NCBI GenBank assembly: GCA_015501585.1 | Contig: JADNRY010000762.1 | Coordinates: 1 to 27,350, forward strand | From: Rhodocollybia butyracea | Taxonomy: Eukaryota > Basidiomycota > Agaricomycetes > Agaricales > Omphalotaceae | DNA length: 27,350 nucleotides | Reading direction: 5' to 3' | Shown here: positions 9,978 to 20,589 of the stretch, piece by piece | Layout: each line of letters opens with the position of its first letter | Position numbering within the stretch: position 1 is the first letter of the stretch | Position numbers and translations under genes: made by a program | Notes under the pieces: generated by a model | Databases searched by the model: none | Told to the model about the DNA's origin: nothing | The model's input: the letters and a program-made list of their open reading frames with translations, nothing else

Positions 9978-10580
9978 ATGGCTCGCCAAATCGCTGCTAT
10001 CGCCTTGCTCGCGACTTCCTTCGCTCTTTCGGCGCAAGGTACTCCTGCATTTGATGAACAACGCGATAACAGTGCGTTCAACCAATCTATTCTTTTGGAA
10101 CAGTCATATTAATTCACATCTTCATGTCCTCAGTCCTGAGTGATATCACCTCCGCTTTCGGAGATGCTACATCCGTGGTGGGCTCTGTTTTCCACGATGC
10201 TACGTCCAAAGTAGCTTCAGTGTTCGGCGACGCTACCTCTATCGCAGATGGCGTATTCGAGACTGTTACTTGTGAGTAGAGCCGGAGTCGCTTATTCCTC
10301 CTCTTCCTTGCCGCTGACTCGAAAACTACCAACAGCTGACGCCGGATCCATCTTCACAATCGTGACCAGTGAAGGCGGTGAGGCAATAACTCTTGCCGAG
10401 AGTGCAGCTGGTCGGGCTACTTCTTTTGCGGGCCATGAATTCACAATAGCCACTAGTGCGTTTGCTTCTGCGACATCGGCAGCATCAAATAGTGCCGTGG
10501 GGAGGTCCTCTTCCAGCCTGGCTCCGGTGGTTGCTAGTTTCGTGGCGGCGGTGGGTGGGGCTTTGGTTGTGATTCTATGA
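9978..10580 (+). CDS. Small secreted, probably GPI-anchored protein (tandem copy 2)
   Basis: Paralogue of the gene at 7563 with the same three-exon structure: 9978-10071, 10134-10271 and 10336-10580 (158 residues). Exons 2 and 3 have exactly the same lengths as in copy 1 (138 and 245 nt), so divergence is mainly by substitution. The signal peptide is shorter (MARQIAAIALLATSFALSA). The 11-residue units read SAFGDATSVVG, SVFHDATSKVA and SVFGDATSIAD. Residues AGSIFTIVTS, SFAGHEFTIATS and the hydrophobic C-terminal tail (about the last 20 residues) are conserved. A recent tandem duplication is inferred; surface or cell-wall location is likely, and function is unknown. Confidence 0.87.
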
Positions 10581-11195
10581 CCGGACACAACTTGGCCCCA
10601 TCCGTTTATGCCACGGATGCACCAGATCAGGATACTAGCGTCGCTCAATTGAGGACGATACCTGAATGACTTACGCCAAAGGTGCAATGGACTATATCGA
10701 AATAATACTAAATCTATCTTATTGTACTTTGAACTTGATTAATTCTTCGCTTGTTTCTTTGCGTTCAACTCCAAGGTCGTACGTAGGTCCAACTTCAGTT
10801 CCGAATTCATTAAGCCAAGATATACCCAGTACTTACTTCAACCAGCCAAAAGCGGGTAGGTGATTTGTCCGAGGACCCGTCAGAGCATGTGTGGGCGTCC
10901 GAGGTCCGAGCCCCGCACAATTGAAAGTTCATGCTCGGACATTCGTATTCTTAATCTAACTAATATACTCTGTTCCTCCAGTTGCTAGTACTAGTAGGTC
11001 TAGATATCTATGAAACACACATTCCTGAAACTAAAGTCATATTTGCAACAAAGCCTTGGTGATGGGGCTTTGACCTCTGATCTCGCTTGCCCCGCCTCAC
11101 ATGTACGACGAGCCCCTCTATCAACCCAATTAAACATGTACTGAAGGAAGAGAATCAGATTTTTCAAAGCTCCAACTCCGACTCTCAAACCCTGC
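10581..11195. other. Convergent intergenic region
   Basis: It lies between the 3' ends of the plus-strand secreted gene and the minus-strand glutathione transferase. I see AT-rich 3' flanks and no gene. A short stretch at 10901-10911 resembles a Pol III B box, but no tRNA fold fits. Confidence 0.4.
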
Positions 11196-11998
11196 CTAAT
11201 ATACTGCGCTGTACTTCTCCAGCTCTGTCATCATGCGGCCCCACCTCCCATCATGCCAACCGACAACCCCCTTCCACTCCTCGCTGTCCTTCCCAAAGAG
11301 GGTCTTCAGCATCTCAAGCACAGCCCCCACCGCAAAGTCCGCAAACGAAACCTCATCTCCCATAATCCACCTATCCTCCGCTTTCATCATCGCATGCACA
11401 CTCCCCAGAAACTCCTTCACCTTCTCCCACTCCGCAACGCGTTGTTCCTCGCTCATCGTCCATGTCGCGAAACTCGAGATACCGAACCTCGGCAAATAAT
11501 TGCGTGTTACATACTCTGCGCTTGGCCCGTTCACCACCTCACGTACCATCTGCGGCAACAAAAGTAACGCGAATGGTGCTGTTTTCGAGCCGATCATTTC
11601 TCTAAAAGCAGCTTGGAGAGTATGCGTCCCCTTAGGGATTAGCTGGGTCGACGTGGGATAGGTTTTGTCGAGATATTCGGCAATAAGGGCAGAATCGGAG
11701 ATGAGTGCGCCAGTGGAGTCGTCGTGGATGACTGGGAGGGTGTACATAGGTGAACCATCTGGTTTAAGACCAGTTGGATGAGCCCCGAGCTTTTTCATTG
11801 TGGGCTCGATGTCAGGGTATTCAATCCAGATAGTTTTGTGTGGCACGTTCTTGAAGTTCAAGCCATACCTTCGGAGGGATTTTCAATTGGCATCAATAAA
11901 CATCGCGCGGCATGGTTAACGTGTCCATACCTCGCTCTCCAAACAGATACATTCCATGGCTGTTTAATTTTGCTGTCGAAATCGTAAAGAGTAATCAT
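11196..11998 (-). CDS. Glutathione S-transferase-like protein
   Basis: Two exons, 11931-11998 and 11196-11868, joined across a 62 bp GT-AG intron, encode 246 residues. The start at 11998 begins MITLYDFDSKIKQPWNVSVW, and splicing continues RYGLNFKNVPHK. The N-terminal thioredoxin-like half includes PTGLKPDGSPMYTLPVIHD and SDSALIAEYLDKTYP, which carries the conserved Ser after Asp of the glutathione site. The C-terminal half is helical, with WIMGDEVSFADFAVGAVLE matching the usual GST C-domain motif. This is the Agaricomycete subfamily related to UstS-like GSTs, whose substrates are mostly unknown; roles in detoxification of xenobiotics or wood extractives are plausible. The gene is complete, with no frame problems. 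Confidence 0.9.
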
Positions 11999-12691
11999 CC
12001 TCAGGTTTACACTCCTTTGAGTAAAGCTGTCTATGAGTTGGTTAGTACATCGACTTGGAGATCCTTCTCTTTAAATAGTATGTTTGGGTGTCAAGTCACA
12101 AATTACAAAGCACTCGCGATTCAAGTCAGGAAACTCGAAGACAAATCTCCGAATATACGGAAAATGTATGAACGTGAACTTGAAGCTTGAACGCCCAAAC
12201 AAAATTCCCGATATGGCCGGGAATACTTGCAGGAAGTTGAATTTCCTGAGTGACCAAGACTCAAATACGTTATATTATTTGTAAGGGTAGTGAATCCATC
12301 CTTACTTTCAGCACAGGATGACTGAGCAAGTTGTATATTTGTAAGTATTGGAAGCTGGCCCGTCCTCGAGTAGTTCAATGGCACAAGTTCCAGCTCAGGC
12401 GAAGCGGACTTGAGTTCGTACAAACTTTTGTTCATACCTTCCTATGCTGCCGGTCTTCCCTGGTTGTATTACTGTCATTATTAGACCATGGCACAAAGCC
12501 AGGAAAATGTACTAACTTGCTATAAGTCTATATCTAATCTGATCTACTTACATGTTCAGTCATTGCTCAGTCATTGCTCGTACACTCGCACGTAGCTCTC
12601 AGACAATCCTACGTAGCTGAAAAGGACAAACTTTTCCAGTACATTCTAAATTTTGTCCAGTACATTCTACCTCAAGATGTTTCTACTCCTT
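11999..12691. other. Intergenic region without a supported gene
   Basis: Upstream of the glutathione transferase and downstream of the secreted protein gene. It contains two short tandem duplications, tcagtcattgc near 12558-12580 and ccagtacattcta near 12636-12670, but no coding signal I can support. Confidence 0.4.
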
Positions 12692-13265
12692 CTACCCGAC
12701 CACCATTAGTGAATCGGTCACCTCATACTCAGGGGTACATCGAAGCCCTAAAAAACTTGTCAAAAGTGCTTCACGAAAAATACAAACTGAGTGACCCACC
12801 GGCGGACAATTATCCGCGGTCTCGACAACAGTAAGGTATACTTCGTCGCCTGTGACGATAGCTGGTATCTCTGGGAAGACGAGGCTCGATGGAGGAGGGA
12901 TGCTTCCCGGCAAGACAGATAATCCTAATTACAAGGTCATTAGGTCGACATTCATAAATATTCCAATGAGTACGATACTAACCAAAGTTAGGAATCAAAT
13001 AAGAACCAAAGTAATAAGTAGATCCTCCCTCGTCAAACTCCCCGGTAGAGTTCAGATTCGCGGTGGTCGGAGAGTAGTCGGTGAGCCAGACGGTGATCTG
13101 ACTGTACCCGTCTTCACACCAGTTGGAACCTTGGTACGCGAAGGGGAAGGAGGCACCGGCAGCGACTACTAGCCCGCTCGAAGGGGAGGAGAGGATACCA
13201 GCTGAAGCATGAGTCGCGAAGAAAGCCAGGCCTAAGGATAACGCGGCGTAGAGTGAGCGGACCAT
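12692..13265 (-). CDS. Small secreted protein, Agaricomycete-conserved family
   Basis: Exon 1 (12983-13265) and exon 2 (from 12924) are joined across a 58 bp GT-AG intron. The first 22 residues are a signal peptide ending HASA, followed by GILSSPSSGLVVAAGASFPF. Conserved features are YQGSNWCEDGYS, ITVWLTDYSPTTANLNSTGE, YYFGSYLIPNFGL, PGSIPPPSSL and DEVYLTVVETADNCPP, which I recognise from uncharacterised mushroom secreted proteins. Read straight through, exon 2 gives 171 residues. A GT-AG stretch at 12728-12787 is exactly 60 bp with no stop, and removing it gives 151 residues and joins PPVGHS to YEVTDSLMVVG, which fits the family better. A TATA box lies upstream at 13328-13339. Function is unknown. 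Confidence 0.85.
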
Positions 13266-13327
13266 TGAAGATACAACGTTAGATAACCCGTGGGTGAGAT
13301 GGGTCTATCCTTTCGCGAGGACTTGCC

Positions 13328-13339
13328 CTTTTATAACCA
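13328..13339 (-). promoter_or_regulatory. TATA box of the small secreted protein gene
   Basis: On the minus strand it reads GGTTATAAAAGG, about 65 bp before the start codon at 13265. The matching stretch is absent from the decayed copy at 6158-6335. Confidence 0.65.
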
Positions 13340-14139
13340 TCCACGGAGTACGAAGTATGCGGCCATGTAGAAACCAGGTGAGAATCGCCAAAAATTTCAG
13401 GAGAACGCTAGGAACGTTTACAATTGCTGAACATGCCAGCATCCCCCAGCGTTCCTTGCAAGTATGTGGAATGCAATTTTAACCACTACAAATTGTCGGG
13501 CACGTATCATTTCCGGAATCCCATTACTGATATATGAAGCAAGATGAAGGACCTAGAAGGACCTAGAGGGACGTACGCATTCAGAACGTCAAATACAAGT
13601 CCATAAGCCCTACGTGAGGTAAGACTGACCCCGGGATAGACCCAAAATATCATTCAGAAGTCTGGTAGGTACACGGCAGGACCTGCGGCTTGGAAGGAGA
13701 GTATCAAGTCGAATTTCCCTGCCAATCTTTCATGGTGATGCAAAAAGGCGGAAGAACTGCCTCGAATCGCCTGTCATTTCAAAAGAGTTCGAGTTCTCTC
13801 AGGGTTCTCGCCAGTTCTCTTGCCCGCTTTGACTTCTAATGACTGAACAAAGGAACGCCTCCCACTCGAAAACCGGCGGCATCGTCGTTTAAGCTTCCAT
13901 CCGTTCCTGCAGGAACATGCATATCGGCAGTGATGTGGAATGATGTGGATGTACAGCTGAAATCGAAGCAACGTTTCTTGAGCGACTAGGAATGGCAAGG
14001 AATTCTTTTCTTGCTTAAGCGCTAGTAGATGCCCTTCCATGAACCGCGGAACGGCGATGTCATAGATGGAACGATGTGAGAACAGGTACCGAGCATGCCA
14101 TTCGACTGAGGTCGAGTTACACTAGTGGTGGACGAGAGA

Positions 14140-14235
14140 CTTCTGCGTCTGTAATTATCCATGAGGAACACTACGCCAGTGTTGTCCAGGGACCAGCGAA
14201 GCTTCTGCGTGTGCAATTATTCATCGAGGAACATT
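14140..14235. repeat. Imperfect direct repeat
   Basis: Two copies of about 33 bp, both starting cttctgcgt and ending gaggaaca plus two or three bases, lie 62 bp apart (14140-14172 and 14202-14235). They differ at a few positions. No gene or element boundary is attached to them. Confidence 0.6.
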
Positions 14236-14699
14236 GAGGAAATCATGACCATGCCATTGGGTTACTTCTAGTACTAAGCTCTACACACACCCGTTTCTTC
14301 TGTATGCGACATGGTTTTACCAAACCGTCAAAACCACATAGTGGCCCACTTCCGAAGAAGCGTTGCTACGGTAGGTCTAAGAATATGACGCCCCATCCCA
14401 AAAAAGACAGTCATTCTCGTGAACGTCCCGACCTCAACCTCTCCTGAAAGAAGGAGGAAGAGACGTCTCGCTCCGTCAACCAGAAATATCGTCCATTTTT
14501 CGAAAGAAAACGCTAGAAAGCTGGAGGCTTCGGAAGGTTGAAGCGGACACTAAAGAGTGAAAAAAATTTTCAGCAGCTCTTTTATACAAAAGGATCACGT
14601 GCTAGTCAGGTGCGTGCATCAAACCGGCCCGCGCGAGCGCGCTTAACTGATACGAACCTCAAAGAAATTTGTACGTTATTTTCTACCTGAGTACCTGTA

Positions 14700-17211
14700 T
14701 CATGTCATAATCATGATCTCACCGATGATTACTGCTTCAGCCGTCTCCCCACTTTTCAATTCTTCTCTCTCTTCTCCCGGGCCCTTTTGCGGAAGTATAA
14801 CAAGCCCATTAGCTCCACTCAAGCTCGCAACTCTACTCGAACGTTGTCCACCTGTGCTGTATGCTTTTAACATGCCTCCATTTTTTAAATCTGATCGCAA
14901 GATGACCCGATGAAACTCTGTCCTAGGATCCAAAGGCATCGCCTGTTGTAACTATAGCGTAGATTAGTAGCGACAGAACTAGATGCTCTTCTTCGTCTTA
15001 CCTCAACTTTCACCTTCGGAAGGTTACAGCCTTCACCTGAAAATTCCCATCCGCCCAATTTTCTCAACGCTGGTACCACGAAAATGTTAAACGTTACGAG
15101 CGCCGAAGCTGGATTCCCAGGAAGGGCAAACAGAGGTTTAACTTTAGGCGCGTCTGCCTCGACCGGCACGACAGCGAAAGTCGTCGGCTTTCCGGGCTTG
15201 ACGCTAACTCGACCAAATTTCACCTCTCCTCCCAACCTGCGTTCTATCACAGGTTTGAGTAAATCTGTAGGACCCATAGAAGTTCCGCCAGTCGTTAGGA
15301 TGATATCCGCGCGAGCAAGACCGTCCTGGAGTGCGTTCACATGCGCGTCGATTCTTCAAATAATGGAAATTGTTATGAGAGGCGAAATTAGTGTATCCGA
15401 AACACTCAACTCGTCTGGAACGATCCCAAGATCTACGACCTCGTATCCCATTCCCTGCAGCGAAGCAGCGAGCGAAGGACGATTGGTATCCCATGACTTC
15501 CAGTCTCCTTCTCCAGCTCCTATTGTCGATACCTGACCCGTGAGATCCCGTATTTCGTTCCCCGTGCTCAACAGGGCAACTACAGGCTTCTTGAATACTC
15601 TGACGTCTTTTTTACCTACGAAGATCAAGCTACCCACTTCTCCTCCGCCGCTGGTGATCCTCTCGCCCCTCCGCATGACTAAATCTCCTTGACGCACATC
15701 CGATCCTGGCTGACGTATATTGAAGCGCGAAGGAGGAGCGGGAATAAGGGTCTCTACTTCCCATTCCTCGCCAGGTGGGCCAGCAGGATTTCCATCGGTC
15801 GCTGAGGCCAGATATTTTAAACGAAATTATCACCATCGAGAAGAACAACCTACATTCTGGATAAGTCTCAACTACTTTTGTATCCTCGACCATGATTACG
15901 GTGTCTGCTCCACGAGGAAGGGCACCGCCCGTATTGATTCGATATATACATCCTTCTGGTAATACATCCTGGCTTGCAGGCGATAAAAGTTGGGGGTGAG
16001 ATGAAGATGTCAAGACAACGTATGTTCCTGCCGGGTCGGATGCTAGATGAATTATGAGTTTATCCACTATCTTTTGGAGATGAAAAACTAACATCTCAAC
16101 GCATACCCATCCACACTGGTCGTCTTCGTCGGAGGTAAATCAGCAGGAGCATAGACGTCCTCAGCCAAGATATGACCTCGAAGCGAAGCAGTAACAGGTA
16201 GAGTAACAACCGGGAGATGCGAAATATTTTTGTCGATTATCTCAAGGCATTCTTGAACGAGACTATCGAGTAGGGTGAAGTTCGATGCCGAGCGGATACT
16301 GAGTTCAAAAATCTGTTATACCAAAGTGAGAAAGAAATTGCAGTAAAAAGACCAACCAGCTTGAGAAGGATCGTGCGATAAGATCTTGTGTTCATTACTT
16401 CCATGATGATGGTGATGACGATGGCCTTCAGAGCCGCTGTGATGCTTTCCTCCCTCTCCGTGACGATGCCGATGCCCTCCGTGGTGTTTATGGCCGTGTC
16501 CATGTATAGGGTCAGATTCCAATGCCCCATGTACGCCTTGGCCACTTTTCATTCCATCTCCGCCTTTCATTAGATCCACTGCATGCACAACAACTCCGCT
16601 ATCCAAAAGAGCGGCGAGGTTTTCGCGTACTGCCTTGACCGATCCTGGAAGTGTTACAATGAGGGTTTCGTGGCCAGAATCACTATCCAAGGTGATTGAT
16701 GCCTGAGAAATCGTGCCAGCGACGGGTCGCGACAAAGCGGCCATCTGTGTATGCTTCAGGCTTGAAGAGATTAAAAGATGTACAAGGCCTGGTGCAGGTC
16801 GCGAAAGCAGAGGTGTTATTGCCTTGCAAGTGGTAGCGTCAGTGGTAAGAATAACATCTGAACATAAAAAACATACTTCAGGCGTTCGATCTCTAATCCC
16901 AAAGCCTGTTCCTCCAGTCGTCACGATCCAGTCTATCTCGTCTTTGCCTCGCCGAATTACCCATCGCTTCACAGCTTCCTGGATAGCTAGAGCCTCATCT
17001 GAGACAATGGCATGATCTACGCATGAAAATGCGGGATAATCGATGAACAATTCTCGAATAGCAGGACCAGATTTGTCGTATGTTGGATCAGAATTTGGGG
17101 CAGCAGCACGATCGCTAACTGATTATGGTTCGGAGATATCCAGTATCAAAGAGCTATAGACAAACCAGTCAAAACTGCAACTCTTATTTTACCATTCAAA
17201 TCTTCCGACAT
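14700..17211 (-). CDS. cnxE: Gephyrin/CnxE-type molybdenum cofactor biosynthesis protein (MogA-MoeA fusion)
   Basis: The two halves of this enzyme adenylylate molybdopterin (MogA-like G domain) and insert molybdate (MoeA-like E domain) in the cytosol. Eight exons: 17166-17211, 16877-17118, 16357-16822, 16093-16298, 15854-16042, 15411-15801, 15002-15353 and 14700-14942, about 711 residues. The G domain (1-175) has TTGGTGFGIRDRTPE (82-96). A linker at 203-246 contains 18 histidines. The E domain begins VSARHRTSPYSIV and carries TTGGTSMGPTD (534-544) and LPGNPAS (591-597). All splice phases agree except in exon 4, where one base is missing near 16,243-16,262 (after SFKNAL, before EIIDKN). This is either a sequencing error or a real frameshift that would remove the E domain. 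The gene lies 239 bp downstream of UBA2 on the same strand. Confidence 0.93.
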
Positions 17212-17450
17212 TTTAGAGACCAATTTGAGACAGTGGGCCGAGAGCTCGAGATGGTGGTACGGAACAACGGAACGACGTAAATTGTGGCGCAGTCATTTCT
17301 CAATTAGAGAAACCATTAGTCGTATTAGATAGATTTTATGAATGCACGCATTGACAGTAAGTATATACTCAATGGGAGGAATAATAGTGGACGATAATGA
17401 TAAGTCAACAAGCAAAGCAAGGAAGTACAAGATAAAAAGACAGTCCAACT

Positions 17451-19967
17451 TCAATCAATCACAATGATATCGTCGTCGAGCCTATCATTAACTCCCTCCA
17501 TCATAATCAACCCATCGTTCTCTAGTCGACGTCGTTTGCTTGGGCTAGATATTTCAGAGTCTTTAACTTTGGTTTTGCCAGATGACTTGACGGGTTCCGG
17601 AGTACCGAGTTTTTGCTTCTTGGCCGGAGGTTGACCGTTGGCCGAAGGCTCGAAATCTAGAACCACGATATCATCGTCATCGGCATCGGGTGCAGACCTC
17701 TTCAGTGACGCAGGCGGAGATATCGGAGAAGCTGGTGCAGGTGGTTTTTCCTTCTTCGAAGGTGTAGGAAGAGGATTGGGGAGGATAAAGGAGGGGCCAG
17801 AAGGAGGGTGGATTAATCTAGAGGAATAATGTTAGACTCAGTAAAACCGCCAAGCCGACGACGAAAGTGACTCACGGAAGACCCCCAATTGCCACTGTGA
17901 TAGTTGACCACTCTCCTTCCTCATCCACGATTGACAAAAAGTTTCCTCTGGAAACATTCAAACTCTCCAGGGTCCTCTCATAGTTATCGTCCCAATCAGG
18001 ATCCGCCAGAACACGCTTATCCTCGTATACGCTAACTTCTCGCTCGTCGTCGCCCATGAGACCTTTCACCACGTCTTGTAGCGTAGTACGCGCTGGGTCA
18101 CAAAGGATTTTCGTGTACGTGTCCCGACAAATGCCACATCCGGGATTTGGCTTTGAAAGCGTGATAGTACTGAGTGGGACGGCAGGTTTGAATTGTAAAT
18201 GTACGTTACGAAGCTTGCCATGCGATTTTCGGAGTAGATGCAGGGCTTGCAAAACGATAAGACCAGATATGATGGCGTTTGTGGTGGCAATTGCTGGGAT
18301 AATATTTCCAGCCATCTCTGTACAACGTTAATTGAAGAAACCAGCATCAAAGAACCGACTATTACCTTTTACCTCCCATCGTGTTTTCTCCTCAATCCCG
18401 TAAGCTGCAGAGCGCAGGTTGGATGCGGCGGTCACGAAGTCCAGCGTATCGTCATCGTCCTTGTCAAACTCTATTGTGTCGGCTTCACCGCTGGATAGAC
18501 GAGTAGAGAGGCTATAGACACTGTGAAATATGCAAGTTGACATCATTGTATCAAGGATCTTTATTATCACTGTACCTTGAAATAAATAGTTCCAAATTAT
18601 CTTTCAATGACAGCTTCCGCTGGTCCTTGAGAGCGACACGAGCGCCGGCTGCAGACGTAGAAGCAACAGGCTGGGTAGAGTAGCCGTTTGAATTGCCATT
18701 GGTAGGCGAAGAAGTTGAGTTATTGACGTGAGTTCCTGTCGAAGTTGCACTGGAGGTGCCTGCTCGATTGATAACGAACGTTTCGTTCATGATAGCATCA
18801 AATTCCAGAGGTATAGGCGGCTCTCGATGGCGCCACATATCGGACATGCTTAGCAAGTTACGGATATCACGGCCAAAGACCTTCTCAAAAGCTTTCTTCG
18901 CAGCGTCTTGATTATGAGCAATGTCTCGGATGGCTTCACGGACTTCGCTGAAACTTTGAGCTTCTTTTCGAAGATTTGCTATCTCTTCAGCTGGAGAGAA
19001 CGTTAGTCGTTTTGGATAGAATACAGATAAAAACTACACGTACCATTTTCGCCTTGTTTTTCAGCTTCATCGAGGTCTTCGCCAGCGTCTTCATCCGTCC
19101 CGAATAGTTGTCTGATTGTATGTTAATTATATTCAGACGGACAAACGTTAAGTCATACCCCATGAGATAGCTTTTACTCCAGACAATGCAGTGAATAGGC
19201 TGACTGGGCGTAGAACGGATAGTGCAAACAGGGAAAGTCTTAGGAGTCGGTTTGGGGATACAGTCAAAGCACTCGGTCACATCCTGTACCCGAATATGAG
19301 CGATTGGGCATTGCAATCGTCGCATTGCCACGTACCTTGATCAAAGGTTGAACCTGCCCAAGGTACCCCGCAGTCCCAGACTCAACCAAAGGCACTTCTG
19401 CTGCCATGCACATTTTATTGACGTGCCTTCGGGCGTCTGAATGCATTCGTCAAAAATTGGCAAGCTACCAGACAAAAGGCTCACCTAGGTTGTCCAACGC
19501 GTTCAAGACAATGTCAAAACTCTGAAACCACTCGATATCATACTGAGGTTCTTTGATATTACCGTAGATAGGCGTGATGTGAACGTTGGGATTGAATGGC
19601 GCTGCAGTCTGCGCTGCGACCTGGACGGAAGTTAATGAGCAGTGTTCGACCTGCAAGCCAGCCCACGAACCAAAGCTTTACTCTGCTTAACATCCTTCTT
19701 CCTAAACAGAAATTGACGATTCAAGTTTGACAAGTCGATGGTATCAAGATCCAGTAAAGTAATCTTGCCGAAACCAGCCAGCACGACATTTTTCACTGTT
19801 TTTCTGTCATTATTAAACAGAGTTTAGATATTTACGCGTCACTTACAAAGCTCACAGCCAATACCACCTGCCCCTACGAGAAGAACTTTGGTTTCTGAGA
19901 GCTGAGAATGAAGTTCTGGGCCCAAAATGGCTTTTGCATGGTTGATACGTCCTGCAGCAGTGGACAT
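17451..19967 (-). CDS. UBA2: SUMO-activating enzyme subunit UBA2 (E1 catalytic subunit)
   Basis: With AOS1/SAE1, UBA2 adenylates SUMO and carries it as a thioester before transfer to UBC9, mainly in the nucleus. Ten exons (19847-19967, 19671-19795, 19485-19620, 19336-19436, 19159-19283, 19044-19111, 18576-18990, 18366-18520, 17876-18317, 17451-17817) give 684 residues, every phase consistent. The ATP site is [11 protein letters not shown] (31-41), followed by [20 protein letters not shown] (56-75). Zinc ligands are C166/C169 and C476/C479. The catalytic cysteine is C181 in [16 protein letters not shown] ubiquitin-fold domain follows at about 500-560. The tail has basic clusters (AKKQKL, SKRRRL) that fit nuclear localisation signals, and two acidic-flanked IVVLD/IIVID motifs. 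A decayed partial copy lies inverted at 4815-5665. Confidence 0.97.
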
Positions 19968-20589
19968 GGTAGATAAGTCCCGAATCCAGGCGCAAGAAAG
20001 TAGAGACGCGGCGGTGGAAAAATAACAAGCTTAACTGTCGCGGAATTTGAACGGTTCTGGGCGCTAGCTTAGAATTCTCCCACGGTCCTGCACTGCAGTA
20101 TAGCAGTATCCATTTCGCAGTGTCCGTGTGATTTTAGCTAGTGGGCGACATGGGTGCCTCTGTAAGGACTCGGAATTTCGGAAAGAGGGTATGTTGACTA
20201 CTTCTTCCAATATTGAACCATACACCTTACACTGATTTAGTAACTGTTCGAGCAATAAAAGGGTCGGGGAATGATCATGAAGATGTACAGTGAGCGCCTT
20301 GAATAGCCCAGCTTGGGAACGCGATCCTGACATAAAATATAGCAGGTCCAGAGTCTGCACCCCAATTAAAGCAACAACATGCCGTACTCTTTGATTGTTT
20401 CCAATTTTGTTGCTCGACTCTGCTCGACTAGTGGAGAGCCAAGATAGTCAAGAGTGCCTCAGGAAAAAAACGTAGCTATCAAGGCAAAGTTGCCGCGATT
20501 CCAAGCGAGCAGCGCAGTGGCCGTGTTTTCATTTCCATACAACATATCAGTATATCTATGAATGAACGCGAACCGGCATTACATACGAT
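19968..20589. other. Intergenic region upstream of UBA2
   Basis: This 622 bp stretch lies between the membrane protein stop and the UBA2 start, both on the minus strand. It should hold the UBA2 promoter; no clear TATA box or repeat was seen. Confidence 0.4.

Larger units (their letters stand above)
13266..14699. other. Intergenic region, 1.4 kb
   Basis: It holds the promoter of the secreted protein gene (left end) and the 3' flank of gephyrin (right end). An imperfect direct repeat of about 33 bp lies at 14140-14172 and 14202-14235, and a short tandem of aggacctaga occurs near 13548-13568. No gene is supported. Confidence 0.45.

Noticed and set aside
10856..10925. Possible tRNA gene (B-box-like ggtccgagccc)
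   Set aside because: No matching A box and no 5' strand that could pair with the acceptor end gcac; a cloverleaf cannot be drawn.
16313..16356. Alternative gephyrin intron 3 ending at the nearer acceptor (16,313) to avoid the frameshift
   Set aside because: The frame after that acceptor is open, but the phase-1 donor does not join it in frame, and it would lose the conserved RHRxSPY segment at the start of the E domain.
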